A stretch of 32,419 nucleotides of DNA from Pirellula sp. (GTDB lineage: Bacteria > Planctomycetota > Planctomycetia > Pirellulales > Pirellulaceae), in the NCBI GenBank assembly GCA_025459275.1, contig JALOQW010000003.1, forward strand, positions 1 to 32,419. The letters are read 5' to 3'. This document shows, in pieces, positions 9,932 through 19,082 of this stretch. Position 1 is the stretch's first letter; each line of letters begins with the position of its first letter. A model generated the notes under the pieces. The model saw nothing but the letters and a program-made list of their open reading frames with translations. It searched no databases and was not told where the DNA came from. Position numbers and translations under genes: made by a program.

Positions 9932-10879
9932 CTAACACTCCTTGAGAATTTCTCGGACCTGTTCGATCACCGTCTCGGGCGCTTCTTCCATGACGTAGTG
10001 CCCGACGTCGTTCAGTTCCACCGTTCGCGCGTCAGGCCATGCGGCTTCCAACCGTCGCAAGCACTCCGGCCGAAAACACCAATCCTTCATTCCCCAAACA
10101 AGGCGAATCGGCAGGTGTTTCAGTTTCGGCAGATGCAACTCCAGTCGCTGAAGAACGCCGTAGGTCGGATGCAATGGGGAGAAGGGGATGTCCTTCACAA
10201 ACGCATCGATGCCGACTCGATTGGCAGGACTGTCGTAGGGAGCAAGAAGCCCTTCGCGAACAGGTTCGTCCAAATACGGCAAACGATGAATCGCCATCCG
10301 AGTCGCCGCGACGGCAAACGCGTTGGCATATCGAATCGCCCACGAGCCTACATACGGAATGCGACAAGCCGCAATGCGCCAGGGGACGTAGGGCGGCACG
10401 AAGGCGCCGGTATTCAAGACGACGATCCCTGCCATGCGATCGATGCACTGGAGGGCTGCTCCGAGTCCGATTGCACCTCCCCAATCGTGGACCACCAGGA
10501 CAATCCGTTCGAGATCCATGGCTTCGATCCATTGTACCAAACGCTCGGTGTGATTCTCTAGCGAGTATCGGTAATGCTGCGGCTTGGAACTCATGCCGCA
10601 ACCGAGATGATCCAATGCCAACGCCCGATGGGTCGTACGAAGATCTCGAATGAGATCGCGATAATAAAACGACCACGTTGGATTGCCGTGAATGGCCAGA
10701 ACGCACGGCTGCTCCTCTCGGGTCTTATCGCGAGTGCGACGAAAGGCAGAATACCGGTCTGCAACCGGTCCTTCGTCGATGTAGTGCAATCGCAGGCCGT
10801 AGGGCATGGACCAATAATGGGATTGGAACGGGTACAAACGGCGCCACTGGGCATCCACCGATGAAATCATGGTCGACAC
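9932..10879 (-). CDS. alpha/beta hydrolase, haloalkane dehalogenase-like
   Basis: HGNPTWSFYYRDLI, LDHLGCGMSSKP, VVHDWGG (Asp nucleophile), LVWGMKDWCF, DVGHYVMEEAPE. Confidence 0.82.
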   Translation of the reverse strand: MSTMISSVDAQWRRLYPFQSHYWSMPYGLRLHYIDEGPVADRYSAFRRTRDKTREEQPCVLAIHGNPTWSFYYRDLIRDLRTTHRALALDHLGCGMSSKPQHYRYSLENHTERLVQWIEAMDLERIVLVVHDWGGAIGLGAALQCIDRMAGIVVLNTGAFVPPYVPWRIAACRIPYVGSWAIRYANAFAVAATRMAIHRLPYLDEPVREGLLAPYDSPANRVGIDAFVKDIPFSPLHPTYGVLQRLELHLPKLKHLPIRLVWGMKDWCFRPECLRRLEAAWPDARTVELNDVGHYVMEEAPETVIEQVREILKEC

Positions 10880-11877
10880 GCTCGGATATCGTCAAAGTTG
10901 CGCAGTGCGTACGGCAGTCCGACATAGTCCAAGAGTCGGCACAGAGCTCGCAGCGCCACACCAAATCCGTCAGGGCCACTAAAGCCTCCGAACTGGCCGC
11001 CTCCTTTGACATGGGGTTCAAGATCGATGAACAATCCCGGAATTCCTCGAGCCTTCAAGCGTTCCAAAATCGAAGGGTAGTTCTCTTTCAGATCGCGGAA
11101 GATTGCTTCATGGCCACTATCCCCGATATCGGCGGGGACAAACGCCTTGAGGCTCTCTTCATCGACATGAGTTGAGCGCGTCAGTGGTCGCTTGTAGTCC
11201 TTGACATGGATCCAACCCAGTCCGTGCTTCATCGCGTGATACTCTTCAAGGACTTGATCGGTGGACATGCCTTGGCAAACCAGGTTGGCTCCGTCGAAGA
11301 CGAGTACCAATCCAGGATGCGCGACAGCATCGTGGATCCGCGCGAGCAGTTTCCCCGTTTGTCCGACGAGGTTGGCTTCGACTTCCAATCCAAAGGTCAG
11401 CCCGAAGGAATCGCAGACGCGCACGATCTCTCCGATTTGATCGATCGCTTGTGGCATATGCTGCTCTGCATCGGTTCCCCGCGGGTGGTAGAACGAAAAG
11501 CCTCGAATCAATTTGCAATGAAAGCGATTGGCTAGTTCGCACGCCCGTCGTACATCGCGAGAGAGGTATTCGTTGAACGGTACGAAGCGATTGCTGGTTC
11601 CATCGTCGATGTCAAGCAACTTGACCTTACCGATCGGAGAGCCGATGGATGAAACACTCAATCCGTACTCAGACTGCAATTGCAGAATCTGATCGATGGT
11701 GTCCGAATCCAGCTGCATGACGTTTTGAATGCCGGCACCGGCGTCAATGAAGCGGATGGTGTAATACTTCAAGCCCAATGCGGCAAAGGCGCAAAACTGC
11801 TGCATCGCTGTCTTTTGATTCGCAGCTTCGTCAGCCAGTCCGCCCAAAATCAATGGAGGCAAATGCGATGGTGGCAT
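10867..11877 (-). CDS. sugar phosphate isomerase/epimerase (xylose-isomerase-like TIM barrel)
   Basis: [47 protein letters not shown]... TFGLEVEANLVGQTGKLL..WIHVKDYKR. The ORF extends to 11949 but the internal ATG near 11877 avoids overlap with queF. Confidence 0.78.
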   Translation of the reverse strand: MPPSHLPPLILGGLADEAANQKTAMQQFCAFAALGLKYYTIRFIDAGAGIQNVMQLDSDTIDQILQLQSEYGLSVSSIGSPIGKVKLLDIDDGTSNRFVPFNEYLSRDVRRACELANRFHCKLIRGFSFYHPRGTDAEQHMPQAIDQIGEIVRVCDSFGLTFGLEVEANLVGQTGKLLARIHDAVAHPGLVLVFDGANLVCQGMSTDQVLEEYHAMKHGLGWIHVKDYKRPLTRSTHVDEESLKAFVPADIGDSGHEAIFRDLKENYPSILERLKARGIPGLFIDLEPHVKGGGQFGGFSGPDGFGVALRALCRLLDYVGLPYALRNFDDIRACRP

Positions 11878-12251
11878 CAACGTTCCCCGGCGGTTGTGCA
11901 GTTGTATTTCACGGTGATGTTGGAAGTGATCCCGCCGCGGGCTCCCCAACGGCTCTCCAGTTCCGCAGAGCGCGGTGCCACAACGGCCAAGAAATCATCG
12001 AATATGCGATTCGTGACGTTCTCGTAGAAGATCCCCTCGTTGCGGAATCGCTGCAAATAGAGTTTGAGGCTCTTTAGTTCGACACACTTCTTGTCCGGCA
12101 CATAGCGAAACACTAAGGTTCCAAAGTCCGGTTGGCCGGTCTTGGGACACATGGAAGTGAACTCCGGACAAACGATCTCGATGGTGTAGTCGCGGTCGGG
12201 GTAGGAATTGTCAAAGCACTCGAGCTGGTCAACGAAGGGTGTCCCTGGCAC
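11877..12251 (-). CDS. queF: preQ0 reductase QueF (type I, short)
   Basis: [65 protein letters not shown]...PRGG-like ARGGI. The annotated 329-aa ORF runs antisense into queE; a GTG at 12249-12251 gives a normal ~124-aa protein. Confidence 0.88.
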   Translation of the reverse strand: MPGTPFVDQLECFDNSYPDRDYTIEIVCPEFTSMCPKTGQPDFGTLVFRYVPDKKCVELKSLKLYLQRFRNEGIFYENVTNRIFDDFLAVVAPRSAELESRWGARGGITSNITVKYNCTTAGER

Positions 12252-12401
12252 AGCAATTTCTCTAAGTTTAGTGTTACCCGGCGGATAGGAAAAAGTCAGA
12301 CGCCTTGGCGTCGTCCGATCGACCGAATATCTTAACAGCCATATTGGTTCGCAACAGATCGTTTCAGTAGAAGCGGTCGTCGGGTTCGGGAGTTCGATCG
12401 C

Positions 12402-13091
12402 GTGATTCGCATCGCAGAAGTGTTCCACAGTGTGCAGGGAGAGGGATTTCTCGCCGGAACCCCGAGCATTTTCGTCCGTACAAGCGGCTGCAACTTGCGT
12501 TGCTGGTACTGCGACACGCGTTACGCCTCCTGGGAACCAGAGGGGGAATTGCAGTCGGTCGATTCGGTGCTTCAAGCAGTCCAGCGTTGGCCAACGCACC
12601 ATGTCGTCGTGACCGGAGGGGAGCCGATGATCTTCGATGAGCTGGCTCTGTTGTGCCAAGGAATCCGGGACTTGGGCAGGCATATCACGATCGAGACCGC
12701 AGGTACCGTGGATCGCGATGTGCCATGCGATCTGTGGTCGATCAGTCCCAAGCTCAGCAACTCGACACCGGTCGGTTACACCAGCGACACTTGGATCGAG
12801 CAGCATGAGCAACGGCGCAAGCAACCGGCGATCGTCGAGTCCCTCATGCAGCGGGGAGAGTATCAACTCAAGTTCGTCGTCGGTTCGATTTTGGATGCCG
12901 AAGAAGTACTCGAGTACTTAAAGGAGCTTCACGGCTGGTCTCGGGATCGCGTCTTGATGATGCCGCGTGGGATCACCTCACAAGAGCTTCAACTCCAGAC
13001 CAGTTGGCTGACTCAATGGTGCCGCGACCATGACTTGCGCTTGTGCGATCGCCTCCACATCCATTGGTTCGGCAACCGCCGCGGCACGTAA
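12402..13091 (+). CDS. queE: 7-carboxy-7-deazaguanine synthase QueE (radical SAM), GTG start
   Basis: [36 protein letters not shown] (CX3CX2C), [18 protein letters not shown]. Confidence 0.93.
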   Translation: MIRIAEVFHSVQGEGFLAGTPSIFVRTSGCNLRCWYCDTRYASWEPEGELQSVDSVLQAVQRWPTHHVVVTGGEPMIFDELALLCQGIRDLGRHITIETAGTVDRDVPCDLWSISPKLSNSTPVGYTSDTWIEQHEQRRKQPAIVESLMQRGEYQLKFVVGSILDAEEVLEYLKELHGWSRDRVLMMPRGITSQELQLQTSWLTQWCRDHDLRLCDRLHIHWFGNRRGT

Positions 13092-13130
13092 ATTCCGTAG
13101 AGCAGTTGTCCTCAACTGTCTCCCGCATCT

Positions 13131-13219
13131 CCTGAGCCGCAAGCGCTAGCTGCGCTCCGGGGTATCGTCTTGTTTAGAACCGCTGCCGCTCACTGCCAAC
13201 CAACGACTGCGGCAGCTGG
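13131..13219. repeat. ~88-bp direct repeat, copy 1
   Basis: cctgagccgcaagcgctagctgcgctccggggtatcg... ending ...cggcagctgg; near-copy at 13299-13387. Confidence 0.85.
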
Positions 13220-13298
13220 TATCTCATAACCCGTCCCTCTAACGCGGCTAACGCCCGCGGCTCACGACGGATCTACGACGGCCTGCGGCCGACGGATC

Positions 13299-13387
13299 CC
13301 TGAGCCGCAAGCGCTAGCTGCGCTCCGGGGTATCGCCATGTTCAGATACGCTACCGTTCACTGTCACTCAGCCATTGCGGCAGCTGG
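13299..13387. repeat. ~88-bp direct repeat, copy 2
   Basis: Same 37-nt head (cctgagccgcaagcgctagctgcgctccggggtatcg), similar diverged body, same tail cggcagctgg. Confidence 0.85.
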
Positions 13388-13394
13388 GAGAGCG

Positions 13395-13410
13395 GTGGGT
13401 GTTAACCCAC
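13395..13410. repeat. REP-like hairpin GTGGGT-GTTA-ACCCAC, copy 1
   Basis: Perfect 6-bp stem in context agcg...ctgtt; second copy at 16097-16112 with a paired substitution. Confidence 0.75.
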
Positions 13411-13442
13411 TGTTTCTGGAACGCCGTGAACCGCAATGCGAG

Positions 13443-13684
13443 CTCAAGTCCATTGGCTTTAGGGCCGAATGGCCCGACAGAACTTAAGCCGACAGCGTAA
13501 GCTGCGGGTTCGCAATGAAAGAGAAGCCCTAAGGGCCTGAAGGGTCGAAAGAAACGCCGGACCTGAGAAGAAGTGTGGCACGATGCTCCGCCGTCGTGAT
13601 CTGTTTCCAAGTTACCGCCCAGACCGGAACACACGATCCCGCTTGCAGGACCTGGATCGCAACGGGTGGCCATGGCCGCCTCAG
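13443..13684. repeat. two-module dispersed intergenic repeat, copy A (uninterrupted)
   Basis: ggctttagggcc..cagaactt..gcgggttcgcaatgaaagag..cctgaagggtcgaaagaaacgccg followed by acctgagaagaagtgtggcacgatgctccgccgtcgtgat...acacgatcccgc...gcatcgcaacggg-like; matched by copy B. Confidence 0.8.
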
Positions 13685-13687
13685 ATT

Positions 13688-14965
13688 CTATTCGTTGACA
13701 GTGTCGATCTCTGCCTCGAGCTCGACGGCGGGGAACGGGTCCTCAAAGGACTGCCATGATTCGGGACCTTGGACAAACTCGAGATCCGTTAGTAGGCACG
13801 AGTCGAGAATCTCTCGGATGGAGTTTTCGTCCATGGCGTTTCCGATGAAGACGAGTTCTTGGCGACGATCCCCGTGCTCTCCCACATACGCGCTTTTTGG
13901 CTTGTCGATCTCTTCTTGGGATTCGGGCCACTCGTCTTCAGGTGCTGCTGCCCACCAGTAACCTGCTGGATCGATCCGAATCGAGCAGCCTGCTTGGGAC
14001 CAGTCGTAAGCCCAGTCGTTTTTTGAGGCGATCCAAGTCAGTCCCTTGCTCCGAAGCACGCCGGTAAAGATGCCGTCGTTCAGGCTCTCATCCAACGCGT
14101 TCGACAAGCGTTGTGGATGGAAGGGGCGTCGGCTGCGATACACGAAGCTCGATATGCCATACTCTTCAGTTTCCGTGGACTCTTCTCCTCGCGGCACCGA
14201 TAGCCAATCGGGCCTCGATTCCGCTTCGGACAACGAAAACAGACGTGTGCCGAGGATTTCGTTCAATGGCACTTGTCCTTCAACGCAGCACAGGATCTTG
14301 GCAGTCCCATTCAGTTTTCGAAGCAAGGTTTTCAGTTGCTCGAGATCGTAGGGTGTGACCAGATCGGTCTTGTTGATCAAGATCACGTTGGCAAACTCCA
14401 CCTGGTCGACAAGGAGATCCACGATGTTTCGCTTGTCATCCTCTCCCAAGCCGATTTGGCGGTCGGAGAGATCATCGAAGGAATCGTACTCTGCCATGAA
14501 GTTGCTTGCGTCGACGACGGTCACCATGGTGTCCAGTTCTGCCAGTAGCGACAGGCTGTTCCCTTCAGAGTCTTCAAAGGTGAATGTTTCGGCGACCGGC
14601 ATGGGTTCACTGATTCCAGTCGACTCGATGAGGAGGTAGTCGAATCGACCTTCTCGTGCGAGCTTGGAGACCTCGATGAGAAGATCCTCGCGAAGTGTGC
14701 AGCAAATGCATCCGTTGGTCATCTCGACCAATTGCTCTTCGGTTCGTGACAGATTGGCGTCCCCTTTCCTGACCAGCGCGGCATCGATATTGATTTCGCT
14801 CATGTCATTCACGATGACGGCCACTCGCATACCGCCTCGGTTGCACAAAACATGATTCAACAAAGTCGTCTTCCCCGCGCCGAGGAAGCCAGACAGCACG
14901 GTTACGGGCAACTTTCGTACGGATCCCTCGTCGTTCGTGGCATGGTTGGGGGGAAGCTTCGTCAT
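13688..14965 (-). CDS. CobW/COG0523 (G3E) GTPase, putative metal chaperone
   Basis: [20 protein letters not shown] Walker [14 protein letters not shown] (CxCC), [18 protein letters not shown]. Confidence 0.93.
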   Translation of the reverse strand: MTKLPPNHATNDEGSVRKLPVTVLSGFLGAGKTTLLNHVLCNRGGMRVAVIVNDMSEINIDAALVRKGDANLSRTEEQLVEMTNGCICCTLREDLLIEVSKLAREGRFDYLLIESTGISEPMPVAETFTFEDSEGNSLSLLAELDTMVTVVDASNFMAEYDSFDDLSDRQIGLGEDDKRNIVDLLVDQVEFANVILINKTDLVTPYDLEQLKTLLRKLNGTAKILCCVEGQVPLNEILGTRLFSLSEAESRPDWLSVPRGEESTETEEYGISSFVYRSRRPFHPQRLSNALDESLNDGIFTGVLRSKGLTWIASKNDWAYDWSQAGCSIRIDPAGYWWAAAPEDEWPESQEEIDKPKSAYVGEHGDRRQELVFIGNAMDENSIREILDSCLLTDLEFVQGPESWQSFEDPFPAVELEAEIDTVNE

Positions 14966-15315
14966 GGTTCAAGGTTTGAAAAAGGCCGGTGAATCTCTAG
15001 AGTGCCAACTCCGAGCCGAAGTCAGCAACAGACCTGCTGCGCGTCGATACCGCAATGCACGGAAATGATCGTCGACGCATATTTAGTGCACCCGCATCCC
15101 TTGTGCAGAAGCATCTTAACAGACCATCGCGACATGCACAATAATTGCATAAGCGGATTTCTGAAATCTGTCCGTAACCTTTGGCTCATCAAGGAATGCA
15201 GACTATCGATGCGATGATCTGAGACGGCAGCGAGTGCCCCCGGCGTTTCCCCCCGTGCTGGTTTCGATTGCAGTCCGATGTTGGTACGAGCGTGAACAAG
15301 ATGGGACATAGGGAC

Positions 15316-15337
15316 GCTCGACGATGGAGCGTCGAGC
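15316..15337. repeat. intergenic hairpin (gctcgacg ... cgtcgagc)
   Basis: 8-bp perfect stem; related degenerate element at 15898-15935. Confidence 0.65.
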
Positions 15338-15486
15338 CAAAAAGAAACGCCCCGGGGACACACACTTTCCCACGGGGCTCATTGCACAATGCAAGCTATC
15401 CCCTATCCGTGTTGGGCTCTTGCCTCGGTGTATGCCTCCGCATCGTCCTTGCCTGGGTGTGTGTACTCTCATCGTCAACGGGAGGT

Positions 15487-15865
15487 CGAGTCCGATGGCT
15501 TTAGGGCCGACGGCCCGGCAGAACTTCAGACGGCAGCGATAGCTGCCGGGTTGCGATGAAAGAGGATCCCAAAGGCCTGAAAGGCCGAAAGAAATGCCGT
15601 TTCAGCACAACAAGCACTCGCACCGACAGATCGCTATTGGGCGCAACAAATCATCTGTCGCCCCATTCGGGGCTTTGGGGGTATGTGGGGCCGTGTTACC
15701 CGGACCTATCGGCCCGGGCTAAAGTTCTGCCGGTCCTTCGGACCTGGGAAGTGGTGTGGCACGACGCACCGCCGTCGTGATTCGTTTTCAAGCACCGCTC
15801 AGACCAAGACACACGATCCCGCGTCCGGGACCCGCATCGCAACGGGGGGGCCAATGCGGTCTGAT
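15487..15865. repeat. two-module dispersed intergenic repeat, copy B, interrupted by ~140 bp
   Basis: Module 1 at ~15487-15599 and module 2 at ~15742-15864 align to 13443-13684; the minus-strand conceptual peptides share ETDHDGGASCHTSSQVRR / KTNHDGGASCHTTSQVRR. Confidence 0.78.
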
Positions 15866-15897
15866 GTTTGTTCAAATGTGGGTAAGAATAGACGAAG

Positions 15898-15935
15898 GGA
15901 CACTCGGCGGCGTAGCGTCGAGCCACAATGTCCCC
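15898..15935. repeat. palindromic element gggacactcgg...cgagccacaatgtccc
   Basis: Outer GGGACA/TGTCCC and inner CTCG/CGAG arms. Confidence 0.55.
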
Positions 15936-15960
15936 TCGCCATACACTGAGTGCCACCCAC

Positions 15961-16080
15961 GAATCTCAGCAAGAACTTCAACCACAGACTGGTTGGCTGA
16001 CTCCATGGTGCCGTGACCATGACTTGCGATTTTGTGATTGCTTGCACATCCACGGGTTCGGGAACTTCGGCGGCGCACAA
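15961..16080 (+). pseudogene. decayed fragment of the queE 3' end
   Basis: Conceptual [40 protein letters not shown] aligns to QueE C-terminus [38 protein letters not shown]; nucleotide identity is obvious by eye; no start codon or complete gene. Confidence 0.88.
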
Positions 16081-16096
16081 GCATGGATGGCGAGCG

Positions 16097-16112
16097 GCGG
16101 GTGTTAACCCGC
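16097..16112. repeat. REP-like hairpin GCGGGT-GTTA-ACCCGC, copy 2
   Basis: Same loop and context (agcg...ctgtt) as 13395-13410; stem pair T-A changed to C-G. Confidence 0.75.
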
Positions 16113-16470
16113 TGTTCCTTGGTTTACCAAAGGTAGGCTCAACGCCCAGTTACGGAGATAAACCGTCAACTGACTTAAGCCCATCATCAGAAGGCATGGG
16201 ATGACAACCAACGGGACCGCCGATGCCCATCACCCCTTCATCCAACGTTTACCATCGCCAATGAACGATGTTTCGACGGCAAGAGTCAGAGGAGACAATG
16301 AGAGCATTGCAACATCGACCAGACTCCGCGGCAGCACTTTACTAATGTCAATAGTCGGTTGTTTCCAGTGGTTGTGCAACGCAAATGGTAGCATCAGCAA
16401 ATAGGATCCACCAACGAGCCACCTAAGCGAAGCGGGTATGACTCGCCACCGGAAGGTTTGCGTTACGGAT

Positions 16471-17679
16471 CTACTTCTTGCGTTTGAATTCTTGGGTCAG
16501 CTCAGGAACAGCAACTCCAAGCACTCCGCGTCCTTCTTTGAGACGGTACTCGACATCCTCGCGGATCGATTCGTTATCGAGATCCCAATAGCGTTTGATG
16601 TTCTCCTCCGACTTGGGCTCGAGGGAACGTACGACACGCATGCCTACCATGCGGGCTGGGTCGGTGGTGTACCACCATGGGCTCAATGGCACGTTGGGAT
16701 CGTAGTCCTTCCATTCTTCGTCAGCGGATCCCATCCGGGCTGCTGATCGCAATCGCTCAGGTGGATCTTGCCAGCCACCACCGCGAACACAACGCATCTC
16801 AGGGGAGTCGGGCCATACGATGGCTTCTTCCAAGTCCAGCTTCTTGCCGGCTCGATCGCCGTAGCCTTCGGAGGCATATTGATCGATGGTCCATTCCCAA
16901 ACGCTCCCGTGCATGTCATGCAAACCAAATGCGTTGGGAGCTTTGCTGCCTACTTTAGGAGCACCATCCGGTGCATTGTCGGCAAACGCAGCGTAGCGAT
17001 CGAGTTCGGCTGGATCGTCACCAAACGAGTAAGCCGTCTTCGAGCCTGCTCGTGCTGCATACTCCCATTCGGCTTCGCTAGGCAAGCGATATTGAAGCGA
17101 AGTGATGCCACTGAGCCATTTCGTGTACTGCTTGGCTGCGAATTGGGTCATGGTGACTGCAGGCTGGGCCGGGTTATCCCCGTGCTCGTACGTGTGACTC
17201 GGTTCGTAAAGAGGTGTTGGAACTGTCAATGCGTCCGCTTCGTCGATGTTTGTCACTTTGCGAATGCCTTGACGCGACAATCGCTTGTAAATGTCGTAGC
17301 ACTTCATGAAGGTCTTGTACTCGGCCCAGGTCACCTCGGTCTTGCCGACCCACATCGCGGGAATGGTTACCGTGAATTGGGGGCCTTCGTCTTCGCTCCG
17401 TTGAGCTTCGTCATCGGGAGAGCCCATGACCACCTCGCCTCCCGGAATGGGAATCATCTCAAAGGCGATGTCGCTCGAGTCGACCTTCTGAGTGTAGGGG
17501 ACCATGAACGTCCCATCAGGCAAGGCCACGAACGGACCCGACGCAGGCTGTGTCGTGCTGATCCCCAGCGGTAGAGTCGCGGCCTCCTGGCCCATGGTGA
17601 TTGGTGCCACCGCTGCTAGTAGACATCCCCACAAACCGCGTGAGAGTCCAGTTGCAAGCCAGTTTCGAAATTCGCTCAT
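16471..17679 (-). CDS. FGE-sulfatase/SUMF1-domain protein (formylglycine-generating-enzyme-like), secreted
   Basis: FEMIPIPGGEVVMGSPDDEAQRSEDEGPQFTVTIPAMWVGKTEVTWAEY...YRLPSEAEWEYAARAGS...GLHDMHGSVWEWT...CVRGGGW. Confidence 0.9.
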   Translation of the reverse strand: MSEFRNWLATGLSRGLWGCLLAAVAPITMGQEAATLPLGISTTQPASGPFVALPDGTFMVPYTQKVDSSDIAFEMIPIPGGEVVMGSPDDEAQRSEDEGPQFTVTIPAMWVGKTEVTWAEYKTFMKCYDIYKRLSRQGIRKVTNIDEADALTVPTPLYEPSHTYEHGDNPAQPAVTMTQFAAKQYTKWLSGITSLQYRLPSEAEWEYAARAGSKTAYSFGDDPAELDRYAAFADNAPDGAPKVGSKAPNAFGLHDMHGSVWEWTIDQYASEGYGDRAGKKLDLEEAIVWPDSPEMRCVRGGGWQDPPERLRSAARMGSADEEWKDYDPNVPLSPWWYTTDPARMVGMRVVRSLEPKSEENIKRYWDLDNESIREDVEYRLKEGRGVLGVAVPELTQEFKRKK

Positions 17680-17863
17680 CGTTGGTTAAGCCTTGCCGAG
17701 GTCAATCTTTCCTTCCGTCCATGCATCCAGGTTAACCCGAAGCCTTTCGTATGGCTAGGGTTGCTAACGGTTTGCAATTTCGCCTTGAGGTTTAATAGGG
17801 ATCTGCCAAACTTTCCGTCTCGATACCCCTTCATTTCAACAATGACTGTTTTCTGCGAAACGA

Positions 17864-19078
17864 TTGAATTCTATGGACATTCACAGCTTGACTCGAGAAC
17901 TGCAATTGGAGAACGGGAGCAAGATCGTCATGCTCGTCGCGGACGGGCTCGGCGGATTGCCTATGACACCCGGCGGAATGACCGAATTGGAGACAGCCCA
18001 AACCCCGAACTTGGATGCGTTGGCATGGCGTGGTGTGCAGGGGGCAAGCATCCCTGTGAAACCCGGAATCTCACCTGGAAGTGGTCCAGGGCATTTAGGC
18101 CTTTTTGGATACGATCCACTCAATTACAAGATCGGTCGCGGGGCATTGGAAGCGACAGGCATCGGATTTGAACTCCAAGAAGGGGACGTTGCCATCCGAT
18201 GCAATTTTTGCACGATCGACTCGGAAGGAAAAATCTCCGATCGACGAGCTGGACGCATCAGCAGCGAAGAGAGCGCGCCGCTGGCCATCTCGCTTCGCCA
18301 AGTCAAGATTCCGGGAGTGGAGATCTTTGTCGAGCCGGTCAAGGAGCATCGCTTCGTGGTCGTCTTCCGAGCACCAGGACTTGGCGGCAACGTCGCCGAT
18401 ACCGATCCTCAAATGACAGGAGTGCCTCCGCTAGCCGCCGTTGCCCAAGATGCGGCAAGCAAACGAACGGCCGAGATCGCCAACGAGTTTTTGTCGCAGG
18501 CCAAGAAGATCCTCGCGGGACATCCCAAAGCCAACTTCCATACGATGCGAGGCTTTGCCAACAAGCCATCGCTTCCTAGTTACCGGGAAGTGTACGGATT
18601 GCGAGCCGCCGCAATCGCTGTCTATCCCATGTACAAAGGACTGGCTCGATTGGTCGGAATGGACATCGTCGGCTCGGCCCAGACCCTTTCGGAACAAATC
18701 GATACACTGGAGAAGGCTTGGAACGACTACGACTTCTTCTTCATTCACTTTAAGTACACCGACAGCACCGGCGAAGATGGAAATTTCCAAGGCAAGGTTG
18801 CTCGCATCGAAGAGCTCGATTCCATCCTGCCACGCATCACGCAACTCAAGCCCGAGGTACTGATCGTGACCGGGGATCATAGCACCCCAAGTTACTTGAA
18901 GAGCCATTCATGGCACCCCGTTCCAACGCTGCTGGTTTCGGATTGCTGCCGACCAGATACGCACAAGTCTTTCAACGAGTCGACTTGCATCACCGGCGGA
19001 CTAGGGCACTTTGAGGCTCAGTACCTGATGCCTTTGGCCCTGTCCAATGCCGGACGGATGGGTAAGTACGGAGCGTAG
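17864..19078 (+). CDS. apgM: 2,3-bisphosphoglycerate-independent phosphoglycerate mutase, ApgM (archaeal) type
   Basis: KIVMLVADGLGGLP...AQTPNLDALAWRGVQGASIPVKPGISPGSGPGHLGLFGYDP...GRGALEATGIGF; HFKYTDSTGEDG; VTGDHSTPS; ATG at 17873 also plausible. Confidence 0.92.
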   Translation: MNSMDIHSLTRELQLENGSKIVMLVADGLGGLPMTPGGMTELETAQTPNLDALAWRGVQGASIPVKPGISPGSGPGHLGLFGYDPLNYKIGRGALEATGIGFELQEGDVAIRCNFCTIDSEGKISDRRAGRISSEESAPLAISLRQVKIPGVEIFVEPVKEHRFVVVFRAPGLGGNVADTDPQMTGVPPLAAVAQDAASKRTAEIANEFLSQAKKILAGHPKANFHTMRGFANKPSLPSYREVYGLRAAAIAVYPMYKGLARLVGMDIVGSAQTLSEQIDTLEKAWNDYDFFFIHFKYTDSTGEDGNFQGKVARIEELDSILPRITQLKPEVLIVTGDHSTPSYLKSHSWHPVPTLLVSDCCRPDTHKSFNESTCITGGLGHFEAQYLMPLALSNAGRMGKYGA

Positions 19079-19082
19079 TGCA

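Noticed and set aside
10039-10653. Long plus-strand ORFs antisense to the haloalkane-dehalogenase-like gene
   Set aside because: The minus frame carries clear catalytic motifs; antisense frames are Arg/Ser-rich shadows typical of GC-rich DNA.
11877-12866. 329-aa QueF fusion protein with a novel N-terminal domain
   Set aside because: The N-terminal ~205 codons are antisense to queE, whose radical-SAM motifs are clear; a start-site over-extension artefact.
13131-13410. Possible CRISPR-like array after queE
   Set aside because: Only two long repeats with unequal diverged interiors, no uniform 25-37-bp repeats with unique spacers and no cas genes.
13368-13673. 101-aa ORF and partner ORFs at 15696-15956 sharing NHDGGASCHTTSQVRR-like peptides
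   Set aside because: Similarity is explained by the dispersed intergenic repeat; frames and lengths differ between copies, so coding is not supported.
16471-17679. True formylglycine-generating enzyme acting on a neighbouring sulfatase
   Set aside because: No sulfatase gene in the window and the C-terminal cysteine pair expected for catalytic FGE is not evident; kept as FGE-domain family only.
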